DNA of 64,000 bases from NCBI RefSeq assembly GCF_015291725.1, contig NZ_CP030038.1:5631001-5695000 (forward strand), in the 5' to 3' direction. The notes beneath the pieces are model-generated. The model did not search any database. It worked only from the letters and a program-made list of their open reading frames with translations, and was not told the DNA's origin. This DNA comes from Bradyrhizobium sp. CCBAU 51765 (GTDB taxonomy: Bacteria; Pseudomonadota; Alphaproteobacteria; Rhizobiales; Xanthobacteraceae). Below, piece after piece: positions 16,646-25,108 of this stretch. A program made the translations under genes and the position numbers. Positions within the stretch are counted from its first letter, which is position 1; the number at the start of each line of letters is the position of its first letter.

Positions 16646-18628
16646 TCATTCCGCGGGCTGGAGGCGCTGCTTGGCTCGCGCCGGCTTCGGCGCGCCGACG
16701 CGCAGACGACGATCGGAGAGCGAGAGCATGCCGCCGAACGCCATCAGTACCGGCCCCCACCAGATCAGCAGCACCATGGGTTTGTAATAGATGCGCACGG
16801 CGATCGCGCCTTCGGCGGTGGCGTCGCCGAGAGAGACGTAGAGCTGGCTCGCACCGCGCGTCAGCAGCGCGGCCTCGGTCGTCGACGAGCCGCGCGTGGT
16901 GAAGCTGCGCTTCGACGGCGTCATGACCGTGAGCGCCTCGCCATCGCGGCTGATCTTGAACTCGGCGATCATCTCGCGGTAGTTCGGGCCCTGGCGTTGA
17001 AACAGCCCGTCGAGCTTCAGGTCGTAGCCGGCGACGTGAGCGACGTCGTTCGGCTTCATCGTCGCAATGTGTTCGCTGTTCCAGGTGGTCTCGCAGACGA
17101 TCCCGATCAGCGCGACGCCGAGGCCGGCATGCGCAAACGCCGTGCCCCAGGCCGATCGCGGCAGGCCGCGCGCCCGGTGCAGCACCGTCGCGAACGGCAG
17201 GCGGACCAGGCCCGTCCGCTCGACGATGTCGGTCACGGCGCCGGCAATGACGAAGACGCCGAGCCCGATCGCGAGCGGCGCCAGCGTGCTGCCGCCAGTT
17301 GCCCAGCCCCAGGCGATGGCGACGGCGACGAGGCCGGCAACGCCCGCCGCGAGCAGGCGCTGCATGACGCCGAGCAGATCGCCGCGCTTCCACGCCAGCA
17401 TCGGCCCGAACGGCACCGCGAGCAGCAACAGGGCAAACAGCGGGGCGAAGGTGAGATTGTAGAAGGGGGCGCCGACCGACATCTTGAAATCGGCGAGCAT
17501 CTCCATCGCCAGCGGATAGAGCGTGCCGAATAGCACGACCGCGCAGGCCACCGTGAGCAAGAGATTGTTCAGCACCAGCGCGCCCTCGCGCGAGATCGGC
17601 GCGAACAGGCCGCCCTGCTTCAACGAGGTGGCGCGACCCGCGAACAGCGCAAGGCTGCCGCCGATGAACAGGCAGAGGATCAGCAGAATGAACACGCCGC
17701 GGGTGGGATCGGTGGCGAAGGCATGCACGGAGGTGATGACGCCCGAGCGCACCAGGAAGGTGCCGAGCAGCGACAGCGAGAAGGTCAGGATCGACAACAG
17801 GATCGTCCAGACCTTCAGCGCATTGCGCTTCTCCATCACCAGCGCGGAATGCAGCAGCGCAGTGCCGGCGAGCCACGGCATCAGCGAAGCGTTCTCGACC
17901 GGATCCCAGAACCACCAGCCGCCCCAGCCGAGCTCGTAATAGGCCCAGTACGAGCCCATGGCGATGCCGAGCGTCAGGAAGATCCAGGCGACCAGCGTCC
18001 AGGGCCGCACCCAGCGCGCCCAGGCGGCGTCGATCCGTCCCTCCATCAGCGCCGCAATGGCGAAGGAAAACGAGATCGAGAAGCCGACATAGCCGAGATA
18101 GAGCATCGGCGGATGCACGGCCAGACCGATGTCCTGCAGCACCGGATTGAGATCGCGTCCCTCGATCGGCGGATTGGCGATGCGCAGGAACGGATTCGAT
18201 GTCACCAGGATGAAGAGGTAGAAGGCGCTGGCGATCCAGGCCTGCACGGCGAGCACATGCGCGCGCAGCGACAGCGGCAGATTGTTTCCAAATGCAGCGA
18301 CCAATCCGCCGAACAGCGCGAGGATCGACACCCACAGCAGCATCGAGCCTTCATGGTTCCCCCACACGCCCGTGATCTTGTAGAGCAGCGGCTTCGCCGA
18401 GTGCGAGTTCTCGTACACGTTGGCGACGGAGAAATCCGAATTCACGTGCAGCATCACGAGCGCTGCGAACGACACACCGACGAACAGGAGCTGCGCCAGC
18501 GCCGTGGAGCGCGCCACATTCATCAGAGCTGCATCGCGCAGGCGCGCGCCGACCAGGGGCACGATGGACTGAATCAACGCGAGCCCGAGCGCCAGCACCA
18601 GCGCGTAATGTCCGGATTCTGCGATCAC
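16646..18628 (-). CDS. ccmF: Haem lyase subunit CcmF (CycK)
   Basis: 660 residues with about 15 hydrophobic helices. The tryptophan-rich haem-handling motif WGGWWFWDP lies at about residues 235-243, and conserved periplasmic His residues are visible in the flanking loops (for example VWGNHEGSMLLWV at about 90). It transfers haem from CcmE to apocytochromes together with CcmH and CcmI. It starts with GTG at 18628, overlapping the ccmE stop as GTGA, so translation is coupled. Confidence 0.96.
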   Translation of the reverse strand: MIAESGHYALVLALGLALIQSIVPLVGARLRDAALMNVARSTALAQLLFVGVSFAALVMLHVNSDFSVANVYENSHSAKPLLYKITGVWGNHEGSMLLWVSILALFGGLVAAFGNNLPLSLRAHVLAVQAWIASAFYLFILVTSNPFLRIANPPIEGRDLNPVLQDIGLAVHPPMLYLGYVGFSISFSFAIAALMEGRIDAAWARWVRPWTLVAWIFLTLGIAMGSYWAYYELGWGGWWFWDPVENASLMPWLAGTALLHSALVMEKRNALKVWTILLSILTFSLSLLGTFLVRSGVITSVHAFATDPTRGVFILLILCLFIGGSLALFAGRATSLKQGGLFAPISREGALVLNNLLLTVACAVVLFGTLYPLAMEMLADFKMSVGAPFYNLTFAPLFALLLLAVPFGPMLAWKRGDLLGVMQRLLAAGVAGLVAVAIAWGWATGGSTLAPLAIGLGVFVIAGAVTDIVERTGLVRLPFATVLHRARGLPRSAWGTAFAHAGLGVALIGIVCETTWNSEHIATMKPNDVAHVAGYDLKLDGLFQRQGPNYREMIAEFKISRDGEALTVMTPSKRSFTTRGSSTTEAALLTRGASQLYVSLGDATAEGAIAVRIYYKPMVLLIWWGPVLMAFGGMLSLSDRRLRVGAPKPARAKQRLQPAE

Positions 18629-19134
18629 CGCATCGCTCCTTGCGGATTGCCCTGTGCAGTCGTGGCCGCAGGCTTGGTGCCTTCGGACGCCTTGCCGCCG
18701 TAATCGTCCTTCCAGTGCCCCTGCTTCTTCAGGGCATCGGCGACCTCCTTGGGCATGTAGGTCTCGTCGTGCTTGGCAAGGACGGTATCGGCCTTGAACA
18801 CGCCGTTGGCGTCGAGTGCGCCTTCGGCGACCACGCCCTGCCCTTCGCGGAACAGGTCGGGCAGGATGCCCTTGTAGGCGACCGGCAGCTTGGCACTGCC
18901 GTCGGCGACCTCGAAAGTCACCGCCAGATTGTCGCCGCGCTGGAGCGAGCCGGGCTGCACCAGGCCGCCGAGGCGAAACCGCTTGCCGGGCTCGATATGC
19001 TTCTCGGCGACCATGGACGGGGTCGAGAAGAACACGATGGAGTCGCGCAATGCGTTGAGCACCAGCGCGGCCGCGAGCGCGAGCACGGCGAGCGAGCCGC
19101 CGATGATGGTCATACGTCGCTGCTTGCGCGTCAT
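18625..19134 (-). CDS. ccmE: Haem chaperone CcmE (CycJ)
   Basis: 169 residues from ATG 19134 (MTRKQRRMTIIGG); a longer frame upstream overlaps ccmI. One N-terminal membrane helix (about 9-30) anchors an OB-fold periplasmic domain (FRLGGLV, VTFEVADG, LPDLFREGQGVVAEG). The haem-binding motif AKHDETYMP is intact, with the His near residue 122 and Tyr near 126. It carries haem from CcmC to CcmF. It starts 37 bases after ccmI and overlaps ccmF. Confidence 0.96.
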   Translation of the reverse strand: MTRKQRRMTIIGGSLAVLALAAALVLNALRDSIVFFSTPSMVAEKHIEPGKRFRLGGLVQPGSLQRGDNLAVTFEVADGSAKLPVAYKGILPDLFREGQGVVAEGALDANGVFKADTVLAKHDETYMPKEVADALKKQGHWKDDYGGKASEGTKPAATTAQGNPQGAMR

Positions 19135-19171
19135 GGCGTATCCGTTCTCCGCATCTCTCGTCCCGAAATCG

Positions 19172-20275
19172 TCATCCGCCGAGCCCGAGAGTCCTGAGGC
19201 CGTCGTTGAGCTGGCGCAGCCGCTCGGCGTCGCTGGCGACCGCCTGCCGGGCATCGGCCGATGCCCCCATCGCCTTGTCTCGCTCGCCCATCACGAGATA
19301 GGCACGCACCAGGCGCAGCCAACCCTCGACATCGTCACCGTTCTGCTTCAGCCGCGTGGCCAGACGATCGACCATGCCGCGCACCATCGCGTTGCGATCA
19401 CCTTCGGCCATATCCTTGGAGGCAGCAATCGTCTCATCGGACAGCGCCGGCATCGTGCCGCCACCGACCCGCGCCAGCGAGGACTGCACCAGGGCACGCC
19501 ACGGCGCATCCGCAGGCGCCTTCGCAAGCAGCGCGCGCCAGATATTGGCCGCATCGTCCTTGCGGCCGTCCTGCTCGGCGGCAAGACCCAGGAAGTAGTT
19601 CGCCTTGGGATCGTCGGCGTTCAAGGCATGTGCTCGCTCGAATTCGGCCTTGGCGTCGGCGGTCACCACGCCGCCGGCAGCGGCCGAGATCGCTTCGCCG
19701 AGATCGGAGCGGCGCTCCGCACTCTCACCATTGTAGGTGAGCGAGTTGCGATAGGCGCGCACCGCATCGTCGAAGCGGCCGAGCCGCTCCAGAACCGGCG
19801 CGAGCACATTCCAGCCACGCCCGTCGGTCGGATTCTTTTCCAGATGTTGCTCGACCTGAACGACGAGGCTCTCGAGCGATTGCGCCATGCCCGACCCGCG
19901 CTCCCGCTGCGCCAGGGGAAAGTCCTGAAGCTTGGGTGAGCCGAGCGGCATGTAGACGGCGACCGCAACGAGCGGCAGGCCGGCGAGCGCCAGCACGGCT
20001 GCCGCACGGCGCCATTTGAGGTTCGACTTCGGCGCCATTGCCGGCTCGCTGGCTGCCGCCGCGAGCAGCCTGCGGCTGATCTCGACGCGCGCAGCCTCGG
20101 CCTCCGGCGCCGGAATCAGTCCTGCGGCGAGGTCACGCTCGACCTCGGCCAACTGGTCCTTGTAGACCGCGACCTCGCTGCCCTGATCTTGCGCGCCGCT
20201 ACTGCGGCCAAGCGGCCAGAGCACGGCGAAAATCGCCGCGACCGTCATCAGCGCGAACACGAACCATAGAGTCAT
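19172..20275 (-). CDS. ccmI: Cytochrome c maturation protein CcmI (CycH)
   Basis: 367 residues from ATG 20275 (MTLWFVFALMTV). Two membrane helices (about 2-20 and 92-112) flank a cytosolic loop with the leucine-zipper-like VYKDQLAEVERDLAAGLI; the C-terminal periplasmic part contains TPR-like repeats (GRGWNVLAPVLERLGRFDDAV, PKANYFLGLAAEQDGRKDDA) that hold apocytochrome c for the CcmFH lyase. It is the first gene of the cyc run; the 130 bases upstream should hold its promoter. In rhizobia loss of cycHJKL also impairs iron uptake. Confidence 0.95.
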   Translation of the reverse strand: MTLWFVFALMTVAAIFAVLWPLGRSSGAQDQGSEVAVYKDQLAEVERDLAAGLIPAPEAEAARVEISRRLLAAAASEPAMAPKSNLKWRRAAAVLALAGLPLVAVAVYMPLGSPKLQDFPLAQRERGSGMAQSLESLVVQVEQHLEKNPTDGRGWNVLAPVLERLGRFDDAVRAYRNSLTYNGESAERRSDLGEAISAAAGGVVTADAKAEFERAHALNADDPKANYFLGLAAEQDGRKDDAANIWRALLAKAPADAPWRALVQSSLARVGGGTMPALSDETIAASKDMAEGDRNAMVRGMVDRLATRLKQNGDDVEGWLRLVRAYLVMGERDKAMGASADARQAVASDAERLRQLNDGLRTLGLGG

Positions 20276-20405
20276 CTGGCAAGCTTCCGGCAGCGCACGA
20301 ACCGCGCCTATAGGTGCCTTTACACCACGGCCGGACAATGCGGCAATTGACAATTGTCAAAGCGCTGCACGGCGTACAGTCCCGAAGAGTTGAAAATCCA
20401 ACGGC

Positions 20406-20675
20406 TTAGCCGATCTCGAAGTCCGCGCTTCGCGCCGCATCCTCGCCGTGCCCGTTGAAGGCCCTCAGGAAGTATGTTCCCGGCTTGATTGCATCCGGCA
20501 ATCTGATGCGCAATGCTCCCACCGGAACCCGAGAGGCAACCCTCGTGGTGGTCTCCGGCAATTGCCGATCGCTTGCCTTCTCGACCAGCACCACCTTGGC
20601 GCCAACCATCAGCCTTTGATACTTGGCAACGATGACGCGGTTCTCAATCTCGATCGAGCTGATAACGGGTTTCAT
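20406..20675 (-). CDS. Small protein of unknown function, beta-rich
   Basis: 89 residues from ATG 20675 (MKPVISSIEIENRV); a frame back to 20741 is possible but its extra residues look random. Alternating hydrophobic strands (RVIVAKYQRLMVGAKVVLVE, ALRIRLPDAIKPGTYFLRAFN) suggest a single immunoglobulin-like or filamin-like sandwich. No signal peptide or Cys is present and no clear ribosome binding site is seen. It stands between ccmI and the unknown gene at 20774 on the same strand. Confidence 0.55.
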   Translation of the reverse strand: MKPVISSIEIENRVIVAKYQRLMVGAKVVLVEKASDRQLPETTTRVASRVPVGALRIRLPDAIKPGTYFLRAFNGHGEDAARSADFEIG

Positions 20676-20773
20676 GCGCCCACAGATAGAAATTCCCCGG
20701 ACTTGCTCGGGGACCGTACGGTGCGCGAGCGATAGGGTCAACCAGAAATTGCGATAATGAAATTTGCGCTCAA

Positions 20774-22174
20774 TCAGCCCGCGCGCGACGATTTGCGTTC
20801 GCCTGTGAGTGCGTTCTCCGCGGCCCGGCTCATCAGCGAGGCGTAATCGCCGCCGAACAGCACCTGGCAGAAGCGGATCGCGGCCTGCACCTGCTGCTGC
20901 CGATAGGTGCGGACCTTGTGATCGGCGGCACGCAGCGACTGCACCAGCTGCTCGGTCGAGCGTTCCACGTATTGCTGGAGGTCGGAATAGGTGCGCAGCG
21001 TCACCTCGTTGATCGCGAGCTCGCTCGCATAGTTGCGGCAGGTCGCGACGAAGTCGATCAGCGCCACCGCTTCCTCCACCTCTGTGCTGTCGATCCTCGC
21101 GCCCGGCGGAATGTCCTTCTCGGGGCGCTGGCGCAGGATGCGGCGAACGCGGCCGGGAACACTGTCGATTTCGGACTGCAGCGCATTGGAGATGTCGGCG
21201 CGGATCGACGTCAACTGCTTGCCCCAGGCGGAATCGTTGCGCAGGTCGAGCTCGGTGCGCAGACCGCGCACGCCGTCGTGCAGCGTCTTGAGATTGTCGG
21301 CGACGTTGTCGAAATGGCCGCGCTTGATGTCCATGCGAAGGATCGCGGCCACGCAGGACAAATCATGCAGCGCGATCGTGACGGCAACGCCATAAGGGGT
21401 TGCCGCGACTCGTATCTCGTCGTCGGACGCGGCAATCTTGATGGCGAGGCGGATGATCTGCCAGGGGGCGGTCATCCGCTGCACGACCATCGAGAGCGCG
21501 AAGGGCAGCATCTGCGGCGTCTGAAGCGCGGGAATGTTGAGCGCCGACGTCACCGAGGCGATCTGGGGATCGCCGAAGGTGCGCAGGAAGCGCGGCAGCC
21601 GCTCGTTCACGGTGGCGATGGCCTCGCGGACCTGGAGTATTGCACCAATCGAATAGAGATCCTCGATCACGTTCGGCGGTCCGACACGGGCCAAAGCGCG
21701 CGATTTGTCGCCTCCGCCCGGTCCCGTCAGCTCGAAGATGGCATCCGCGGCCACCGCCTGGAGCCTCGAGGCCAGGGCTTCGACCTGCCCTGCATTGTCG
21801 GGCGGCATGCGCGACAGCAGCGCCTCGAATTCGTTCACCTTGTCCGGTGCGCCGTCACGGCCGAGCCACTGCCAGATCGGCTGGAGCGAAGAGCGGCGAA
21901 TCTGGCCAACCCGGATCGGCGTACCCGCCTCGACCAGGAACGGTTCCAACACCTGGAACAGCAACCGCGACAGATCGTCCGTGCGCGGCGGCGCGGCTTC
22001 ATCGGCTTCGGTCTTGCGGACGATGCTGCGCAGCTGCTCGAGCACCAGGGTCGCGACAGCCGTATCCTGGCCGCGCTCCAGCGCGCGCTCGAACTCTCGC
22101 ATCAGCAGGGCCTGCGCCTGCGGCGGGAGCTGCGCGAGATATTCCCTCAGCCGCTCGATCGATGTCTGGCTCAT
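20774..22174 (-). CDS. Conserved protein of unknown function, helical, cytosolic
   Basis: 466 residues from ATG 22174 (MSQTSIERLREYLAQLP). No signal peptide, membrane segment or nucleotide-binding motif is visible; the sequence is mostly amphipathic helix, rich in Arg, Leu and Ala (LREYLAQLPPQAQALLMREFERALERG; SDLQQYVERSTEQLVQSL). I do not recognise the family. It lies between the FeuQ-like kinase and the ccm genes, on the same strand, 160 bases after the kinase stop. Codon usage matches its neighbours, so it is a real and probably old gene. Confidence 0.8.
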   Translation of the reverse strand: MSQTSIERLREYLAQLPPQAQALLMREFERALERGQDTAVATLVLEQLRSIVRKTEADEAAPPRTDDLSRLLFQVLEPFLVEAGTPIRVGQIRRSSLQPIWQWLGRDGAPDKVNEFEALLSRMPPDNAGQVEALASRLQAVAADAIFELTGPGGGDKSRALARVGPPNVIEDLYSIGAILQVREAIATVNERLPRFLRTFGDPQIASVTSALNIPALQTPQMLPFALSMVVQRMTAPWQIIRLAIKIAASDDEIRVAATPYGVAVTIALHDLSCVAAILRMDIKRGHFDNVADNLKTLHDGVRGLRTELDLRNDSAWGKQLTSIRADISNALQSEIDSVPGRVRRILRQRPEKDIPPGARIDSTEVEEAVALIDFVATCRNYASELAINEVTLRTYSDLQQYVERSTEQLVQSLRAADHKVRTYRQQQVQAAIRFCQVLFGGDYASLMSRAAENALTGERKSSRAG

Positions 22175-22334
22175 GCGCCCGGGTAATGCACGGTAAAATG
22201 GCGGACATGGGATGCGTCCGGGCGCGATCATAGGACGCCCCACTTAAGAAGCCGTTTAGGAAGTGGGTTCGAATGCCCGCGGTTTCCACCAGACGGAGAT
22301 CAATAAAGACGAAAAACAACGTCAAAACAAGGAA

Positions 22335-23711
22335 CTAGAGTCCCGGAAGGACCAATTCGGCACGCAGGCCACCGGTCGGCGCAGCGCCGAGCGAAAGGCT
22401 GCCGCCATAGAGCGCGGCGAGATCGACCACGATGGAGAGGCCCAGTCCCGATCCGGGCTTGGACTCGTCGAGCCGCTGGCCGCGCCTGGAGACCTGCGCG
22501 CGTTCCGCTTCCGACAGGCCACGGCCGTCGTCATCGACAATGATCCGCAGGCGCGGACCCGCACCCGCCTGGTGCGGCGACTCGACCAGCACCTCGATCA
22601 AGACGCGCGAGGCCGCCCATTTGCAGGCATTGTCGACGAGATTGCCGACCATCTCTTCCAGATCCTGCCGCTCGCCGCGAAATTTTGCCGACGGATCGGC
22701 CCTGGCCTCGACGACGATGCCACGATCGCGATGGATCTTCTCCATGGTCCGCCGCAGCGCCTCGATGGCAGGCGCCACCTCCGTCACGGTCGCAACCACC
22801 GAGACCCGCGCCGCAATGCGCGCACGCTCGAGATGATGGGCGACCTGGTCGCGCATCAGGTCCGCCTGCTCCATCACCTTGGCCGCGAATGGATCGGCCG
22901 GGTGGGCGCCGGCCTCGTTGACGATGACCGAGAGCGGCGTCTTGATCGCGTGGGCGAGATTGCCGACATGGGTGCGCGCACGCTCGACGATCTCGCGATT
23001 GGCATCGATCAGCGCGTTGGTCTCGCGCGCCAGCGGTGCGATCTCGACCGGGAATTCACCTTCGAGCCGTTCCGCCCGGCCGGAGCGGATGTCGGCGATC
23101 GATTCCGAGATGCGCTTGAGCGGGGCGAGACCGAAGCGGACCTGGAACACGGTCGTCAGCAGCAGCACGATGCCGAGCGCGGTGAAGGTGCCGCCGAGAT
23201 AGTAGTCGAAGCTTCGCGTCTCGTCGAAGATCTCGGTGTCGTCCCCGGCGACGCTGACGAGATATTTGCCGTCGGCGCCGAGATCCACCGGCCGTTCCAC
23301 CATGCGCAGATTCTGCCCTTCCGGCCCGTCGACATAGGCGAGGCGGATGCCGGCGGCGGTGAGCTCGGCGCCCTGCTCCTCCAGCTTCGGCAGCTTCTTG
23401 TCCCAGAGCGAGCGCGAGGACCGCACCTCCGGCTTTTCGGTGTCGGTCCGCGTGATCTGCCAGTACCAGCCGGACAGCGGCAGCTCGAACAGGGGCTCGC
23501 CCAGCGACTGGAACTGTCGGTCCGGCGGCTCGTCGGGGGTAGCGACCTCGGCGATGAGGGTGCGCAGATAAAGATTGAGCCGGCGGTCGAAGGCGCGCTC
23601 GGTGGCGTTCTTGTAGACCGACGACAGCACCACGCCCGTGATGGCCAGGATCACCACGAGCCAAGCGGTCGCCGACAGGAACAGTCGGTTCGCAAGTGAG
23701 CTAGCGGCCAT
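22335..23711 (-). CDS. feuQ: Sensor histidine kinase, FeuQ/PhoQ-like
   Basis: 458 residues. Membrane helices at about 8-32 and 168-190 bracket a periplasmic sensor of about 135 residues with many acidic residues. Then come HAMP (FGLAPLKRISESIADIRSG), the dimerisation box NLAHAIKTPLSVI with phospho-acceptor His near 254, and HATPase_c (N-box NLVDNACKW, G1 IIVDDDGRGL, G2 GSGLGLSIV). It follows its regulator by 99 bases. In Rhizobium leguminosarum feuPQ is linked to cycHJKL and is needed for high-affinity iron uptake; the matching position supports the assignment, which still needs a tree. Confidence 0.85.
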   Translation of the reverse strand: MAASSLANRLFLSATAWLVVILAITGVVLSSVYKNATERAFDRRLNLYLRTLIAEVATPDEPPDRQFQSLGEPLFELPLSGWYWQITRTDTEKPEVRSSRSLWDKKLPKLEEQGAELTAAGIRLAYVDGPEGQNLRMVERPVDLGADGKYLVSVAGDDTEIFDETRSFDYYLGGTFTALGIVLLLTTVFQVRFGLAPLKRISESIADIRSGRAERLEGEFPVEIAPLARETNALIDANREIVERARTHVGNLAHAIKTPLSVIVNEAGAHPADPFAAKVMEQADLMRDQVAHHLERARIAARVSVVATVTEVAPAIEALRRTMEKIHRDRGIVVEARADPSAKFRGERQDLEEMVGNLVDNACKWAASRVLIEVLVESPHQAGAGPRLRIIVDDDGRGLSEAERAQVSRRGQRLDESKPGSGLGLSIVVDLAALYGGSLSLGAAPTGGLRAELVLPGL

Positions 23712-23810
23712 CGGAACGGTCCGGGCAGAGGCTGGAAGTCAGGTCGTCGGAGATCATGGGCCCGACCAAGGCCCGTGTCAGGGCGGCCGTCAAGCCCGGA
23801 CCGCTCGGCC

Positions 23811-24485
23811 TCAAGCCCCCGGCGCTGGCGGCGGGGTCAGGAGATAGCCGAGGCCGCGGACGGTCTGGATGATGTCGACGTCGAGCTTCTTGCGGATGCG
23901 GCCGACGAAGACCTCGATGGTGTTGGAGTCGCGGTCGAAATCCTGGTCGTAGAGATGCTCGACCAGCTCGGTCCGCGAGACCACCCGCCCGGAATGGTGC
24001 ATCAGATAGGCCAGAAGCCGATATTCGTGCGAGGTCATCTTGACGGGATTGCCTGATACGCTGACCCGGCCGGTCCGGGTGTCGAGCGTGACGGGACCGC
24101 AGCTGAGTTCGCTCTGGGCGTGGCCGGTCGAGCGGCGCAGCAGGGCGCGGATGCGCGCCAGCACCTCCTCAAGGTGGAACGGCTTGGCGACATAGTCGTC
24201 GGCGCCGGCATCGAAGCCCTGCACCTTGTCGCTCCAGCGGTCGCGTGCGGTGAGAATCAGGACCGGCATGGTGCGGCCGTTGCGGCGCCAGGCCTCCAGC
24301 ACCGAGATGCCGTCCTTCTTCGGCAGGCCGATGTCCAGCACTACGGCGTCATAGGGCTCGTTGTCGCCGAGATAGTGCCCCTCCTCCCCGTCAAAGGCCC
24401 GATCGACGACATAGCCGGCATCGGTCAGCGCCTTGGTGAGCTGGCGATTGAGATCGGGGTCGTCCTCAACAACGAGCAGGCGCAC
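23811..24485 (-). CDS. feuP: OmpR-family response regulator, FeuP/PhoP-like
   Basis: 224 residues starting at GTG 24485, chosen because GGAGAG lies four to ten bases upstream and the receiver begins at once (RLLVVEDDPDLNRQL); an ATG at 24506 would add seven residues. The phospho-acceptor is D51 (VVLDIGLPKKDG); the switch residues are in ILTARDR and YVAKPFH. The winged helix ends TSHEYRLLAYLMHHSGRV, DRDSNTIEVFVGRIRKKL and TVRGLGYLL. It is read into the downstream kinase and probably controls envelope or osmotic/iron-related genes in rhizobia. Confidence 0.88.
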   Translation of the reverse strand: MRLLVVEDDPDLNRQLTKALTDAGYVVDRAFDGEEGHYLGDNEPYDAVVLDIGLPKKDGISVLEAWRRNGRTMPVLILTARDRWSDKVQGFDAGADDYVAKPFHLEEVLARIRALLRRSTGHAQSELSCGPVTLDTRTGRVSVSGNPVKMTSHEYRLLAYLMHHSGRVVSRTELVEHLYDQDFDRDSNTIEVFVGRIRKKLDVDIIQTVRGLGYLLTPPPAPGA

Positions 24486-24626
24486 GCTTCTCTCCAAAGG
24501 CTGCAAGAACAGGCTACATGAACACTGCCAGAGATGAGCAATTCCGGCGTGAACTGAATATGAACGCAGGGAACCGGCCTACGTTACTTTTTGGTCATAT
24601 AGAACCTGTTGCAAGCCAATGCGACT

Positions 24627-24668
24627 GCGCCCGCCATGCCGCGGGACGAGCCGGGGCATCGCGGGCGC
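24627..24668 (-). terminator. Long GC-rich hairpin, probable terminator of the 51-residue gene
   Basis: GCGCCCGC followed by ATGCC pairs with GGCAT and GCGGGCGC across one mismatch, giving a stem of about 13 bp with a 14-base loop. It begins 54 bases beyond the stop of the small gene at 24722 and lies before the promoter region of the response regulator. No T-tract follows, so Rho-independent action is uncertain. Confidence 0.4.
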
Positions 24669-24721
24669 AATGTGCCGCGTCGGGCGGCGAGCCGGGGGTA
24701 GCCGGCGTCCGGATCCGGCGG

Positions 24722-24877
24722 TCAGGTCCGGAAGAAGACGAACCAGACGACGGCGAGGATCAGGATCGCAAGCCCGGTCGAGATGGCGAGCAGCGCCGCC
24801 ACCGAAGGCCCGGGCTCGCCCTGGCGCGCCTCGGTCGGAGTTTCCACGATGCGGTTCTGCTCTCGCGTGGTTGCCAT
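24722..24877 (-). CDS. 51-residue single-pass membrane peptide
   Basis: The minus strand from ATG 24877 to TGA 24722 reads 51 residues: a polar N-terminal half (MATTREQNRIVETPTEARQ) and one hydrophobic helix at about 26-48 ending VVWFVFFRT. GAGGTC lies just upstream of the ATG. A consensus EcfG-type promoter (24947-24971) is 70 bases upstream and points at this gene, which suggests general stress control. No signal peptide cleavage site is seen, so N-in orientation is likely. It stands upstream of the FeuPQ-like genes; rhizobial FeuN, a small inhibitor of FeuQ, also lies upstream of feuP, but similarity was not established. Confidence 0.7.
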   Translation of the reverse strand: MATTREQNRIVETPTEARQGEPGPSVAALLAISTGLAILILAVVWFVFFRT

Positions 24878-24946
24878 GGTGACCTCAATCTGTGGCTGTC
24901 GCTTGCGATGACCGCGACTTCCTCGCGGTTATGAAGTGCCCGGGGC

Positions 24947-24971
24947 AACGCGTGATCCCGGGCGATGTTCC
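24947..24971 (-). promoter_or_regulatory. EcfG (general stress sigma factor) promoter match
   Basis: On the minus strand GGAAC (24971-24967), a 16-base spacer and CGTT (24950-24947) match the alphaproteobacterial EcfG consensus GGAAC-N16/17-CGTT exactly. Transcription would start near 24940 and give a leader of about 60 bases before the small gene at 24877. A perfect match is expected by chance about once in this much sequence on both strands with three spacer lengths, so position, not sequence alone, supports it. Confidence 0.5.
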
Positions 24972-25108
24972 GGACCGTGGGCCCGTCCGGCAATAAGGCG
25001 CAGGCGGCGATTAACGCCGTTGCAAGATTCCGCGCCGGCGGTTGCTATGATTCGCACCTGGGCGATGTTATCCTCGGTGCTTGTCCTCTGTTGCGTCTGG
25101 AGTAGCCC

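Noticed and set aside
22261..22291. GTGGGTTCGAATGCCCGC followed by GGTTTCCACCA looks like the T-arm and CCA end of a tRNA
   Set aside because: No matching acceptor 5' strand, D-arm or anticodon arm is found in the 75 bases upstream, and the T-stem has a wobble and an oversized loop. It is probably chance or a very decayed remnant.
24518..24934. 138-codon plus-strand frame across the feuP-ku gap
   Set aside because: Composition is like non-coding sequence and it overlaps the better supported 51-codon gene on the other strand.
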